Assembly (NCBI RefSeq): GCF_006439355.1
Contig: NZ_VFTG01000031.1
Coordinates: 1-62,518, forward strand
DNA length: 62,518 nucleotides
Direction of reading: 5' to 3'
From: Mesorhizobium sp. B4-1-3
GTDB taxonomy: Bacteria; Pseudomonadota; Alphaproteobacteria; Rhizobiales; Rhizobiaceae
Position numbers and translations under genes: made by a program. Numbering within the stretch: the first letter of the stretch is position 1; each line of letters opens with the position of its first letter. Of the stretch, positions 51,502-60,019 are shown one piece after another. The notes under the pieces were generated by a model that was given only the letters and a program-made list of their open reading frames with translations, was not told where the DNA came from and did no database searches.

Positions 51502-53781
51502 TCAGGCGAGCAACTGCTCGATCCTTATCGGCAGGTCGCGGATGCGCTTGCCCGTCGCGTGATAGACGGCACTGGCGACGGCGGCAGCCGTACCGACATT
51601 GCCCAGTTCGCCCAAGCCTTTCACACCAGCCGGGTTGACCGCATGGTCCACCTCCGGAACCAGGATCACCTGCAAGTCCTTGATGTCGGCATTGACCGGC
51701 ACGAGGTAGTCCTGCAGGTCACGGTTCACATAGCGGGCGTAGCGCCTGTCGACCTCGGTCGCCTCATGCAGCGCCTGGCCGATGCCCCAGATCATGCCGC
51801 CCATCAGCTGGCTGCGCGCCGTGCGCGTGTTCATGATGCGGCCGGCCGCGAACGCACCGACGATGCGCGGCACGCGGATTTCCCTGGTGTAGCGATTGAT
51901 GCGCACTTCGACGAACTCGGCGCCGAAGGCGTATTTCACCGAGTCCTCATCTTGCTCCCCACCATGGAATTCCGGCGTCCCGGCATAGAGCTTCTTCAAC
52001 GCCTCCGGCGTCGCGCCCTTGGGCGCGAACTCGGCATATTCCTCGATCGCGCCGACCTGCATGATTTTCATAACGTCCTCGACCTTGGCCGACGCGCCGC
52101 TCTTCGCCACGATCTTTCCGTCGGCAAGGTCGAACTCCTCATTATGGGAGCCGGCCAGCGGACTACCCTCGGCAGTCGCGGCGGCAAACAGCTTGGATCG
52201 GATGGCATCGCAGGCCTTGAGCACCGCCGAGCACACGCTGGCCGTGGAGATCGAGCCGCCCGAGACGGGCGCCGGCGGCAGGCCGCTGTCACCCATTTCG
52301 ACACTGATCTTGTCGATAGCGACGCCGAGCCGTTCCGACGCCATCTGGCCGGCCACGGTGCGAATGCCCGTGCCGATCTCATGCGAACCGCATTGCACCC
52401 GTACTTCGCCGTCGGAGGTCAGACGCACGCGCGCCGCGCATGGCGCCACGGCGCTGGGATAGATCGCCGTGGCGCAGCCCATGCCGACCAGCCAGTCGCC
52501 GTCTCGCATCGCGCCGACCTTCGGATCGCGCTTGGCCCATCCGAAGGCCGCCGCCGCCTGGTCGTAGCACTGGATCAGCGAGCGGCTGGAGAACGGTTTC
52601 TTGCCGATCGGCTCCGTCTTCGGTTCGTTGATCCGGCGGAACTCGACCGGATCCATGCCAAGCGCCACCGCCATCTCGTCCATGGCGTTTTCGAGCGCAT
52701 AGACATAAGGCGTCTCGGGTGGCGAACGCATGTAGCCCGGCGTGTTGCGGTCCGCCTGAACCAGCGAGACATGGGTCAGCACCGAGCCGTAGCCGTACAT
52801 GCGGCCCGTGGCCGAGGTGCCGCCGACGACGTAGAGATCGGGCCGCGAGGTCACCTCCCAACCTTCATGCGCGAAAGCGGTGATGCGGCCGTCTTTGCCG
52901 GCGCCAATCCTGATGCGATGCCGCGTTTCGGCCCGGTAGGTCTGGGTGCCGAAAGCCTGCATGCGGCTTGTCACGCAGCGTACTGGACGCCCGAGCCGCT
53001 TGGCGGCGACGGCGACGATCGCGGTGCGCGGCGTCATCGGTCCTTTCGAGCCGAAGGCGCCGCCGATGAAGGGGCTTACGATGCGAACATTCGCCGGATC
53101 CATCTTCAACTGTCTGGCAAGCTCGACTTTCCAGCCGGTGACGTTCTGCGAGGGCTCATGCACGACGAGCTGGTCGCCCTGCCAGTACGCGGTCGTCGAG
53201 AACAGCTCGATCGGATTGTGGTGCTGGGTCGGTGTGGAATATCGTTGGTCGATCTTGACCGCCGCCGCGGCGAAGGCAGCGTCGAAATCGCCTGCCTTCA
53301 CGTCCTCTTTGAACATCGGGCTTTTGCCGGCCGCTGCAACGGTCTTCGTGCCCGGACTGTCGAAGCTCGCGGTAGGCTTCTCCTCCTCATATTCGGCGCG
53401 GATCAGTTGCGCCGCCTCTTCGGCCGCCTCGAAAGTCTCGGCCACGGCGAGCGCGATGATCTGGCCGTCATGGAAGATCGTCCGGTCATGCAGCGGTCCG
53501 ATAGACGTCGCGCCGGAATTGCCGAATTTCGGTTTGTCGACCTTGTCCATGTCGCCATAGGTGACGATGTCGAGCAGGCCCGGCACCGCTCGGGCATCGT
53601 CGAGACGAAGCTTCGTCACCCTGCCCTTGGCGATGCGGCTGGTGGCCAGCGCGCCATAGGCGAGGTTGGCGGTCGGCAGGTCGGCGGGGTAATGCGCCTG
53701 CCCGGTGACTTTCAGCCGCGCATCCACGCGCGGCAGCGGTTCGCCCTGGTTTTCCTTGGGTCTTGGAGCGGCAGCGTCCAT
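51502..53781 (-). CDS. paoC: Periplasmic aldehyde oxidoreductase, molybdopterin subunit
   Basis: 759 residues of the xanthine oxidase family (PaoC/YagR type). The molybdenum-cofactor segments include HHNPIELFSTTAYW, GGAFGSKGPMTPRTAIVAVAAK, YMRSPPETP, QCGSHEIGTGIRTVAGQMA and the catalytic-glutamate motif VKGLGELGN. It oxidises aldehydes to acids with the FAD and 2Fe-2S subunits encoded next to it. The ATG at 53781 follows the paoB stop by 2 bases. Confidence 0.93.
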   Translation of the reverse strand: MDAAAPRPKENQGEPLPRVDARLKVTGQAHYPADLPTANLAYGALATSRIAKGRVTKLRLDDARAVPGLLDIVTYGDMDKVDKPKFGNSGATSIGPLHDRTIFHDGQIIALAVAETFEAAEEAAQLIRAEYEEEKPTASFDSPGTKTVAAAGKSPMFKEDVKAGDFDAAFAAAAVKIDQRYSTPTQHHNPIELFSTTAYWQGDQLVVHEPSQNVTGWKVELARQLKMDPANVRIVSPFIGGAFGSKGPMTPRTAIVAVAAKRLGRPVRCVTSRMQAFGTQTYRAETRHRIRIGAGKDGRITAFAHEGWEVTSRPDLYVVGGTSATGRMYGYGSVLTHVSLVQADRNTPGYMRSPPETPYVYALENAMDEMAVALGMDPVEFRRINEPKTEPIGKKPFSSRSLIQCYDQAAAAFGWAKRDPKVGAMRDGDWLVGMGCATAIYPSAVAPCAARVRLTSDGEVRVQCGSHEIGTGIRTVAGQMASERLGVAIDKISVEMGDSGLPPAPVSGGSISTASVCSAVLKACDAIRSKLFAAATAEGSPLAGSHNEEFDLADGKIVAKSGASAKVEDVMKIMQVGAIEEYAEFAPKGATPEALKKLYAGTPEFHGGEQDEDSVKYAFGAEFVEVRINRYTREIRVPRIVGAFAAGRIMNTRTARSQLMGGMIWGIGQALHEATEVDRRYARYVNRDLQDYLVPVNADIKDLQVILVPEVDHAVNPAGVKGLGELGNVGTAAAVASAVYHATGKRIRDLPIRIEQLLA

Positions 53782-53783
53782 GG

Positions 53784-54806
53784 TCACACCTTCATGTCGC
53801 GGGTTTCGAGCAGCGCGCGCACCAGTGTTCGCTTGCCGAGCTCGATCTTGAATGCGTTGTGCTGGCGCGGATGGGCCCCGGCGAAGGCGGCGTCCGCCGC
53901 CGCTCCCGCCGATGCCTCGTCGAGCTTCTTCCCTTGCAGGGCTTCTTCGGCTGCGCCGGCGCGCCAAGGCACGGTCGCTACGCCGCCAAGCGCGATGCGT
54001 GCCTCGCGCACGGTCTCGCCGTCGAGGTCGAGCGCGACGGCCGCCGAAGCCAGTGCAAAGGCATAGGATTCTCGGTCGCGGATCTTCAGGTAGAGCGAGC
54101 GCCGGGCCCACGGGATAGCGGGCACCTCGATGGCGGTGATGATCTCTTCGGCGGCGAGATCGGTCTCGACATGCGGCGTATCGCGGGGCTGTCGATGCAG
54201 CTTGGCGAACGGTATCTTGCGCGCGCCATGCCCGCCCTCGGCGTGAACGACGGCATCGAGCGCGATCAGCGCCTGGGCGAAGTCGCCATGATAGGTGGCG
54301 ATGCAGGCGTCGCTGACGCCAAGCACCGCATGCTGCCGGTTGAAGCCGTCCATCGCGGCGCAGCCGGATCCGGGCACACGCTTGTTGCACTGCCAGGATG
54401 TCTCGCGAAAGTATTCGCAGCGTGTGCGCTGCAGGACATTGCCGGCGAGACTCGCCATGTTGCGGATCTGCCCGCTCGCCGCCAGCCGCAAGCTGTCGGC
54501 AATGACCGGATAGCGGCGGTTGACCTCCGCGTGGTCGGCGGCCTCGCCCATACGCACCAGGGCACCGAAGCGGATGCCGCCGTCGGTTACTTGAATTTGC
54601 CTTAGCGCAGCCTCCTTGAGTTGGTTCAGATCAAGCAGGTGATTGGGTTCGGCGACGCCGAGCTTCATGTAGTCGGCAAGATTGGTGCCCCCCGCGATGA
54701 ACTGCGCATTTGCTCGCGTGGGTTGGTCATCATCGGTCGCAAACCGGGACGCGATCGCGACCGCCGTGGAGATATCGGTTGGCTGTTCGTAGACGAAGGG
54801 ACGCAT
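53784..54806 (-). CDS. paoB: Periplasmic aldehyde oxidoreductase, FAD subunit
   Basis: 340 residues of the CO-dehydrogenase medium-chain FAD family (AQFIAGGTNLADYMKLG, ASLAGNVLQRTRC). Cysteines 130, 140 and 149 (RCEYF, WQCNK, SGCAA) mark the extra 4Fe-4S cluster insertion that distinguishes PaoB from ordinary xanthine-dehydrogenase FAD subunits. It lies one base after paoA. Confidence 0.93.
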   Translation of the reverse strand: MRPFVYEQPTDISTAVAIASRFATDDDQPTRANAQFIAGGTNLADYMKLGVAEPNHLLDLNQLKEAALRQIQVTDGGIRFGALVRMGEAADHAEVNRRYPVIADSLRLAASGQIRNMASLAGNVLQRTRCEYFRETSWQCNKRVPGSGCAAMDGFNRQHAVLGVSDACIATYHGDFAQALIALDAVVHAEGGHGARKIPFAKLHRQPRDTPHVETDLAAEEIITAIEVPAIPWARRSLYLKIRDRESYAFALASAAVALDLDGETVREARIALGGVATVPWRAGAAEEALQGKKLDEASAGAAADAAFAGAHPRQHNAFKIELGKRTLVRALLETRDMKV

Positions 54807-54807
54807 G

Positions 54808-55428
54808 TCACGCTCCCTTCGTCTCGCCGCGCGCCTGCAGGATGGCGGCGACGATGTTGGGATAGGCGGCGCAGCGGCAGATATTGCCGCTCATATATTC
54901 GCGGATGTCATTCTCGGATTCGGCGTGACCTTCATTGACGCAGCCGATCCCCGACATGATCTGGCCCGGCGTGCAGTAGCCGCATTGGAAGGCATCGTGA
55001 TCGATGAAGGCCTGCTGCATGGGATGCAGCTTGCCATCCGTCGAGGCGAGGCCTTCGATCGTCGTCACATCCTTGCCGTCGTTCATCACGGCGAAGCTCA
55101 GACAAGAGAGCACGCGCTTGCCGTCGACCAGCACCGTGCACGCGCCGCACTGGCCGTGATCGCAGCCCTTCTTGGTGCCGGTGAGCCCGATATGGTCGCG
55201 CAAAGCGTCGAGCAGGCTGGTTCTGGCATCAAGCGAAAGCTCATAGGCCTGCTTGTTGATCCTCAGCGACGTTATGACCGGCTGCCTCAATTTCGGCTGG
55301 GCTGCGGCTGGTGCCGTGGCCTCGGCCCGTGAAGCCAGCAACGGCGCAGCCGCGGCCGCCGAGACCGTGCCTGCCATGAACTTTCTTCGGCTGAGACCGT
55401 TGGTGGACAGGGCTGAGGGCTGGGACAT
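54808..55428 (-). CDS. paoA: Periplasmic aldehyde oxidoreductase, 2Fe-2S subunit with Tat signal
   Basis: 206 residues. The N-terminus has a twin-arginine signal (LSRRKFMAG followed by an alanine-rich run), which exports the folded complex. Two 2Fe-2S sites are clear: GCDHGQCGACTV with a later SC, and CGYCTPGQ with ICRC. It passes electrons from the molybdenum subunit to the FAD subunit. A probable EcfG promoter 33 bases upstream suggests induction in the general stress response, consistent with aldehyde detoxification. Confidence 0.94.
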   Translation of the reverse strand: MSQPSALSTNGLSRRKFMAGTVSAAAAAPLLASRAEATAPAAAQPKLRQPVITSLRINKQAYELSLDARTSLLDALRDHIGLTGTKKGCDHGQCGACTVLVDGKRVLSCLSFAVMNDGKDVTTIEGLASTDGKLHPMQQAFIDHDAFQCGYCTPGQIMSGIGCVNEGHAESENDIREYMSGNICRCAAYPNIVAAILQARGETKGA

Positions 55429-55460
55429 GGCTCGCTCCTGGCTGGCTGGTGTTGTGCGCT

Positions 55461-55485
55461 AACCCTTCAAGGGTGCCATTGTTCC
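55461..55485 (-). promoter_or_regulatory. EcfG-type promoter for paoABC
   Basis: On the minus strand GGAAC (55485-55481), 16-base spacer, GGTT (55464-55461). The inferred start site is about 26 bases before the paoA start codon. It is back to back with the promoter at 55571. Confidence 0.65.
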
Positions 55486-55570
55486 GACGCTGAGCGCAGA
55501 ACCGCGATGCTTCACCAAAGTGTGAGGCTTCATGTCCGAACCGAAGTGCCGCGAGGCTTCGCTCCGGGCT

Positions 55571-55595
55571 GGAACATGCGCCGGTGACGGGCGTT
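55571..55595 (+). promoter_or_regulatory. EcfG-type promoter for the PPC-domain/ligase genes
   Basis: GGAAC (55571-55575), 16-base spacer, CGTT (55592-55595): an exact match to the EcfG/RpoE2 consensus GGAAC-N16/17-CGTT. The start codon of the next gene is 36 bases downstream. Confidence 0.75.
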
Positions 55596-55630
55596 CTGTC
55601 CCAGTCCATCCCTTCCGTCAGCAGGGCATC

Positions 55631-56074
55631 ATGAAATCGAAACTCGTCGCCGAGACCTCCGGACAAAGAATATTCGTGGTCGTGCTCGATCCGGGCGAGG
55701 AAGCCTTCGCGTCCCTTACCGCTTTCGCCGGGCAGAAGGGACTTACCGGCGCCTCGCTGACAGCCATCGGCGCTTTCGACAGGGCGACGGTCGGGTGGTT
55801 TGATTTCGGCTCGAGATCGTACCGGAAAATTCCCGTGGACGAGCAATGTGAGGTGCTCAGCGCCATCGGCGACATCGCCGTCGACGACAGCGGCAAGCCG
55901 AGCCTGCATCTCCATGCCGTGCTCGGCCTGAGCGACGGGTCGACCCGAGGCGGACATCTGCTCGAAGCCATAGTCCAGCCGACGCTCGAAATCACGGTGA
56001 CCGAGACGCCCGCCCATTTGCGGCGCACGAAGCGGCCGGGCCTCGGCATCGCCCTGATCGACCTCGACGCCTGA
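55631..56074 (+). CDS. PPC/DUF296-domain protein
   Basis: 147 residues from the ATG at 55631. The PPC (plant and prokaryote conserved) domain is visible: LDPGEEAFASLTAFAGQKGLTGASLTAIGAFDRATVGWFD, then LHLHAVLGLSDGSTRGGHLLEAIVQPTLEITVTE, with the metal-binding-like histidines in SLHLHAVLG and RGGHLL. Related proteins form trimers and are called DNA-binding by homology to plant AT-hook proteins, but this one has no AT hook. It is followed by the DNA ligase gene 10 bases on and probably shares its promoter. Confidence 0.87.
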   Translation: MKSKLVAETSGQRIFVVVLDPGEEAFASLTAFAGQKGLTGASLTAIGAFDRATVGWFDFGSRSYRKIPVDEQCEVLSAIGDIAVDDSGKPSLHLHAVLGLSDGSTRGGHLLEAIVQPTLEITVTETPAHLRRTKRPGLGIALIDLDA

Positions 56075-56084
56075 CATCCTCGCA

Positions 56085-57098
56085 ATGGCCAAGTCCACGG
56101 ACGATACGTTTCCGCTTCCTCTCGACACACCGCCCATGGAGGCCCGGACGGCCGAAGAACTGCCGAGGGGGGACGGTGCTTGGCAGTTCGAACCGAAATG
56201 GGATGGATTTCGCTGCCTTGCCTTCAAGGGTACGGAGGCGGTCGACCTGCGGGCGAAATCGGACAAGCCGCTTGGCCGATATTTTCCCGAATTGATCGCG
56301 ACGATGCAAAGCCTCGATGCCAAGAATTTCGTCATCGACGGCGAGATCGTGATCGAAATCGACGGCCGCGCTTCCTTCGACGCGCTGCAGATGCGGCTGC
56401 ACCCGGCAGAGAGCCGCATCCGCAAGCTGAGCGCGGAGACGCCGGCACGGCTGATCCTGTTCGACATGGTCGTCGCCCCGGGCGGCAGGTCGATGCTCGA
56501 AGCGTCCTTGATCGATCGCCGCACGGAGTTGGAGAACTTTGTGTCCAAATACGGCGGCCAGGGGCTGCGTCTTTCGCCCTCCACCACGGAGTTCGCGACC
56601 GCCGAGCGATGGCTGCGAGATGACACCCACGGTTCGACCGACGGCGTCGTCGCCAAGGCGCTGGATGAGCCCTATCGGCCGGGCGAGCGCGCCATGGTCA
56701 AGGTCAAACGGCTGCGCACCGCCGACTGCGTTGTGGGCGGCTTCCGCTATCTGAATGCCAGGCGGCAGGTCGGGTCGCTGCTGCTTGGCCTCTATAACGA
56801 CAACGGGCAACTGGATCATGTCGGCTTCACCTCGACCATCGCCAATGACGAGCGCGCGGCGCTCACGGAGCGGCTCGAAGAGTTGCGCGGCGGGCCGGGC
56901 TTCACCGGCAAGGCGCCGGGCGGGCCGAGCCGCTGGAATACGGAGCGCAGCGGTGAATGGGAGCCCCTGAAGCCGGAACTGGTCGTCGAGGTTCGTTTCG
57001 ACCATGTCACGGGCGAGCGTTTCAGGCATGGCACAAGGCTCTTGCGCTGGCGGCCCGACAAAGCGCCGCGCCAATGCACATTCGAGCAGATCGCGTAG
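56085..57098 (+). CDS. ATP-dependent DNA ligase (LigC-like)
   Basis: 337 residues. Nucleotidyltransferase motif I is EPKWDGFR, with the adenylated lysine at residue 38. VIDGEIVIEI (motif III), DGVVAKALDEPYRPG (motif IV) and MVKVKRLRTADCVVGGF (motif V) follow, then a C-terminal OB fold. It has no polymerase or nuclease domain, so it is a stand-alone LigC-type enzyme, likely in stationary-phase repair or non-homologous end joining. EcfG control fits that. Confidence 0.9.
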   Translation: MAKSTDDTFPLPLDTPPMEARTAEELPRGDGAWQFEPKWDGFRCLAFKGTEAVDLRAKSDKPLGRYFPELIATMQSLDAKNFVIDGEIVIEIDGRASFDALQMRLHPAESRIRKLSAETPARLILFDMVVAPGGRSMLEASLIDRRTELENFVSKYGGQGLRLSPSTTEFATAERWLRDDTHGSTDGVVAKALDEPYRPGERAMVKVKRLRTADCVVGGFRYLNARRQVGSLLLGLYNDNGQLDHVGFTSTIANDERAALTERLEELRGGPGFTGKAPGGPSRWNTERSGEWEPLKPELVVEVRFDHVTGERFRHGTRLLRWRPDKAPRQCTFEQIA

Positions 57099-57109
57099 CT
57101 GCGCCTTGC

Positions 57110-57134
57110 GGAACAATCGACCGCCAGGGCGGTT
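57110..57134 (+). promoter_or_regulatory. EcfG-type promoter for the acidic protein gene
   Basis: GGAAC (57110-57114), 16-base spacer, GGTT (57131-57134), 39 bases upstream of the start codon at 57173. Confidence 0.65.
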
Positions 57135-57172
57135 CCTGAGAGGAACAGTCAGCCCGCGCATTGGAGAACGAC

Positions 57173-57451
57173 ATGGACCCTCGCAACAAGCAGCGATCCG
57201 AACGGCAGGATGAAGCCGAAGCGCCGACCATCGAGCAGCAGGATTGGGACAGCTTCGAGGGCAACAAAGTGCTTCCCGACAGCGTGGTTGCCGAGAACGG
57301 CCCCGACCAGCGCGAAGCCGAGGGGACCTTGCCCGAAGAGGATGATGACAATCCCGATCAGGAGAGCGACGAGGCCCTGCCCGACGACGAGGAGGAACGC
57401 GTGCTGTCGCGCGATCCTTCCAAGGAAGGCAGTCGCTTCGACGAAATCTGA
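57173..57451 (+). CDS. Small acidic, probably disordered protein
   Basis: 92 residues from the ATG at 57173 (GGAG six bases upstream). The composition is dominated by Asp, Glu, Gln, Asn and Pro (for example PEEDDDNPDQESDEALPDDEEERVLSRDPS), without hydrophobic core segments. Such hydrophilic proteins are often general-stress products. The EcfG-type promoter upstream supports this, but no family can be named. Confidence 0.75.
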   Translation: MDPRNKQRSERQDEAEAPTIEQQDWDSFEGNKVLPDSVVAENGPDQREAEGTLPEEDDDNPDQESDEALPDDEEERVLSRDPSKEGSRFDEI

Positions 57452-57473
57452 GGGGTGATCGGTTCAGATTTCG
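57442..57473. terminator. Bidirectional hairpin made from two convergent gene ends
   Basis: CGAAATCTGA (57442-57451) and TCAGATTTCG (57464-57473) form a perfect 10-base stem with a 12-base loop. The stem consists of the last codons and stop (Glu-Ile-stop) of both convergent genes. No T-run follows. Confidence 0.55.
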
Positions 57474-58213
57474 AGCAGCGCGTAGGGCCGGCCCGTCGGC
57501 TTCGTGATGTGCATGGCGACGTTATAGACTTTCGCGCCGCCGGGAGTCTGGCCTTCGAAAGTGCCACGATGCGCATGCCCATGCACGACGGCGCTCACCT
57601 TGAACCGGTCGATCGTTTCCGCAAGCCTGGAGGATCCCAGGAACGGGAAAATTTCCGGCGGCTCGCCGGCGACGGTCTCCGCAATCGGTGCGTAATGAAG
57701 CACCACAAGCGTGCGCTTGGCGCGGACCTGCCGCATGGCATTTTCGAGCCGCATCGCCTCGCTGACGCTCTCGGCCACCATGGCCTTGATTGCCGGCTCA
57801 CCGAAGGATCCGAGCATCCTGGAGCCGAAACCGCCTACAAAGCCCTTCACACCGACAAAGCCCACTTCCATCAACTCCGTGGCCTGTCCATCGAGGAGAT
57901 AAACGCCTGCTTGGCGAAGCGTTGCCGCGATCTCCTCGACGCAGCCGGATTCGTAGTCGTGGTTGCCGAGTACCGCGACTACGGGAATCGAGCAGGCCCT
58001 GAGATCTTCCGCCAAAAGCTCAGCCTCCTTCGGCTTTCCGAGATTGGTGAGGTCTCCGGTAAGCACCAGGACATCTGCTTCGCGGGAAACCTCGCCGAAC
58101 AAATCGCGATAGGAAGTCTGGGCATCTTCCTGAACATGCAGATCGCCGATCGCGGCAATCTTGATCTTGCCGTTGCCGTTCGTTTTGCGGTCCGTCTTGC
58201 TTTGTTCAGCCAT
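57464..58213 (-). CDS. Calcineurin-like metallophosphoesterase
   Basis: 249 residues from the ATG at 58213. The five metal-binding blocks are intact: IGDLHVQ, TGDLTN, LGNHDYESG, VLHYAPI and HGHAHRGTFEG. This resembles small cyclic-nucleotide phosphodiesterase or protein-phosphatase-like enzymes; the substrate is unknown. Its start lies inside the end of the nucleotidyltransferase gene (8-base overlap), so the two are co-translated. Confidence 0.88.
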   Translation of the reverse strand: MAEQSKTDRKTNGNGKIKIAAIGDLHVQEDAQTSYRDLFGEVSREADVLVLTGDLTNLGKPKEAELLAEDLRACSIPVVAVLGNHDYESGCVEEIAATLRQAGVYLLDGQATELMEVGFVGVKGFVGGFGSRMLGSFGEPAIKAMVAESVSEAMRLENAMRQVRAKRTLVVLHYAPIAETVAGEPPEIFPFLGSSRLAETIDRFKVSAVVHGHAHRGTFEGQTPGGAKVYNVAMHITKPTGRPYALLEI

Positions 58214-59012
58214 CGCGGAATTCCCCAATCCCGCCGACGCCGGCAAATCCCCATTCCTTGACGTCGATCTCGTAGTCGACCTGCGACAAAAGCCGGCCGC
58301 GGCAAATCTTCATCCTCGGCGAAGGCAGTTGCCGCTGCCTGGCGAGCCGGTCGAGCAGATTGTCAAGCAGCCAGTCGGGGATCTGGTCGCGTTCGCTGGG
58401 ATAGATCCATCTGAAATTCAGCAACTGCATCAAAAGCACCTCCCAGTGGACGTCGAGATAGGAAAGCAGCCTGTGCCAGTCGATCTGGTCATGCGCCTTG
58501 AGGATGGTGTGGGCGATGTCGGCGCCATCGTGACGGCCCCTGTCCTGGATGAAACATTTCGACCAGATGAGCTCCGTCGGTCCGATGATCCGGACTCGGC
58601 TGCCGAGCAGCTCGACCTGGCGGGCATGCTCCAGCCACTGGTCCTCGACCTGCATGGTGCCGTTGGCTGATGCAAAGATCACATCGAAGAAATGCGGGCC
58701 TTCGAAAACCTTCCCCAGCCAGCGATCGTCCTCGATCTCGACGGCGTAGCCGATATCTTTGAAATGAGCGAGGATGCGCGGACAATCGCCGGCCTTGCAG
58801 AAGATATCGAGATCCTTGGTCTGGCGTACGACGCCGGTATAGGCGCTTACCGCATAAGTGCCGGCAACCAGGAAGGGAATGTCGGTGGCGGCGAGTTCGC
58901 GGATCGCATTCGTGTAGAAAGCCTCCGCCTCGGCGCTCTTCAACGTCGGCTCCGCCTTTGCGTCGATCACCGGCAGCGTCGCCAGCACTCCCGGCAACTC
59001 GTCATTGGTCAT
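58206..59012 (-). CDS. Nucleotidyltransferase-fold protein
   Basis: 268 residues from the ATG at 59012 (GGAG upstream). An upstream in-frame start at 59084 lies before the inferred transcription start and is disfavoured. The nucleotidyltransferase core is FLVAGTYAVSAYTGVVRQTKDLDIF, with acidic residues in DLD, then FFDVIF. The C-terminal half is helical and has no recognisable domain. The fold is shared with AbiEii-type toxins and tRNA-modifying enzymes. No antitoxin gene is adjacent; the partner is a metallophosphoesterase. Confidence 0.8.
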   Translation of the reverse strand: MTNDELPGVLATLPVIDAKAEPTLKSAEAEAFYTNAIRELAATDIPFLVAGTYAVSAYTGVVRQTKDLDIFCKAGDCPRILAHFKDIGYAVEIEDDRWLGKVFEGPHFFDVIFASANGTMQVEDQWLEHARQVELLGSRVRIIGPTELIWSKCFIQDRGRHDGADIAHTILKAHDQIDWHRLLSYLDVHWEVLLMQLLNFRWIYPSERDQIPDWLLDNLLDRLARQRQLPSPRMKICRGRLLSQVDYEIDVKEWGFAGVGGIGEFRDG

Positions 59013-59055
59013 CAACCGTTGCTCCGGCTTTTGATCTTCATCCACATGTTCCGGT

Positions 59056-59080
59056 AACAGCGGTGATCCGACGTTGTTCC
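59056..59080 (-). promoter_or_regulatory. EcfG-type promoter for the nucleotidyltransferase/phosphoesterase operon
   Basis: On the minus strand GGAAC (59080-59076), 16-base spacer, TGTT (59059-59056). The inferred start site near 59049 is about 37 bases before the start codon. Confidence 0.55.
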
Positions 59081-59127
59081 GCACTCGACGTCACGCTTCC
59101 AAGACGAGCGTCGCCACGACAGGGGCG

Positions 59128-59289
59128 CTAGTCCCCTTCCTCCTGATAGAGGCGTTCGGCCGCCCGGTCGCTCTCGCGCCGCTCCGCCGGTCCCCGGCGG
59201 CGACGGGTAATGAGCACGTAGGCGATCACTAACAGGAGAATGAGGGGACCGCCCGCGACGACGATGAGCCACAAATGGGAGCCGGACAT
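59128..59289 (-). CDS. Small single-span membrane protein
   Basis: 53 residues from the ATG at 59289 behind GGGAAG. One membrane segment (LWLIVVAGGPLILLLVIAYVLI) is followed by a basic stop-transfer run (TRRRRG) and an acidic tail. This resembles many short stress-induced rhizobial membrane proteins. An EcfG-type promoter lies about 65 bases upstream. Confidence 0.75.
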   Translation of the reverse strand: MSGSHLWLIVVAGGPLILLLVIAYVLITRRRRGPAERRESDRAAERLYQEEGD

Positions 59290-59353
59290 TGGTCTTCCCT
59301 TCCCGGATCGAAGGTGCCGCTCCAGCAACGAGGGCGTTGCTGGTTATGACGCT

Positions 59354-59378
59354 AACCGGTGAAGGGCTGGAATGTTCC
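59354..59378 (-). promoter_or_regulatory. EcfG-type promoter for the small membrane protein gene
   Basis: On the minus strand GGAAC (59378-59374), 16-base spacer, GGTT (59357-59354). The same GGAAC-N16-GGTT form occurs before paoA and the acidic protein gene. Confidence 0.65.
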
Positions 59379-59452
59379 GGACGGCGCGGCAAACAATCCG
59401 CGGCCGCTGCCCGCCGCTACCGCCTATTGCCGGGGTCCATCGGAATCATCCG

Positions 59453-60019
59453 CTAGCGCCGACTTGGCGATTGACCAAAAGGCAATGGGACGTTGGTGCA
59501 GGAGTCCACGGCTGTGGCTGCAGACGTCTCCCCCAGATCTTCAAGCAATGACATCCGTGCACGGTTCAACCGGCTTTTGATGGTCCCGATAGCGCAGCCG
59601 CAAATACTCGCTGTCTCCTCGTAGCTTACGCCGAGGATGGCGATCAGCACCAAGACCTCACGTTGCTGGGGAGGCAGCTTGCCCATAGCGGCATGAACCT
59701 CCTGGCTACGAATATGCCATTCCTGGTCGCCATAGGTAATCGAACGGGCCGATGCGCAATCACTCATTCCTGGCGCCTCGCGCGTATAGACCTTGTGCCT
59801 CGTATAGAAGGTATTGCGCATGATCGTGAACAGCCACGACTTGATCCGGGTGCCGGGTTCAAATTGATCGATATGCGCTATCCCCTTGAGCAGGGTCTCC
59901 TGCACGAGATCGTCGGCGTCAGTCTTGTCCCTGCAGAAGGTCCGCGCGAAAGCTCTCAAGGCCGGGATCAGATCGACGATCGTCGCCTCGTTCTGAAGGG
60001 CCGACGAGCCGGAATTCAT
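59453..60019 (-). CDS. ecfG: EcfG-type (general stress) RNA polymerase sigma factor
   Basis: 188 residues from the ATG at 60019. Region 2 reads LIPALRAFARTFCRDKTDADDLVQETLLKG with FTIMRNTFYTRHK; region 4 reads PPQQREVLVLIAILGVSYEETASICGCAIGTIKSRLNRARMSLL. The ETAS-ICGCAIGTIKSR wording is that of the alphaproteobacterial EcfG/RpoE2 group (ECF15), which reads GGAAC-N16/17-CGTT promoters. It lies downstream of a nepR-like gene on the same strand. Rhizobia often carry several EcfG copies, so this may be a secondary one. Confidence 0.9.
   Translation of the reverse strand: MNSGSSALQNEATIVDLIPALRAFARTFCRDKTDADDLVQETLLKGIAHIDQFEPGTRIKSWLFTIMRNTFYTRHKVYTREAPGMSDCASARSITYGDQEWHIRSQEVHAAMGKLPPQQREVLVLIAILGVSYEETASICGCAIGTIKSRLNRARMSLLEDLGETSAATAVDSCTNVPLPFGQSPSRR

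Noticed and set aside
51436..54066. 876-codon plus-strand ORF opposite paoC
   Set aside because: Antisense to a molybdopterin subunit with complete motifs; composition is that of a reverse-strand shadow.
58206..59012. AbiEii-type toxin of a toxin-antitoxin pair
   Set aside because: No antitoxin-like small gene is adjacent; the coupled partner is a metallophosphoesterase and the promoter looks stress-controlled.
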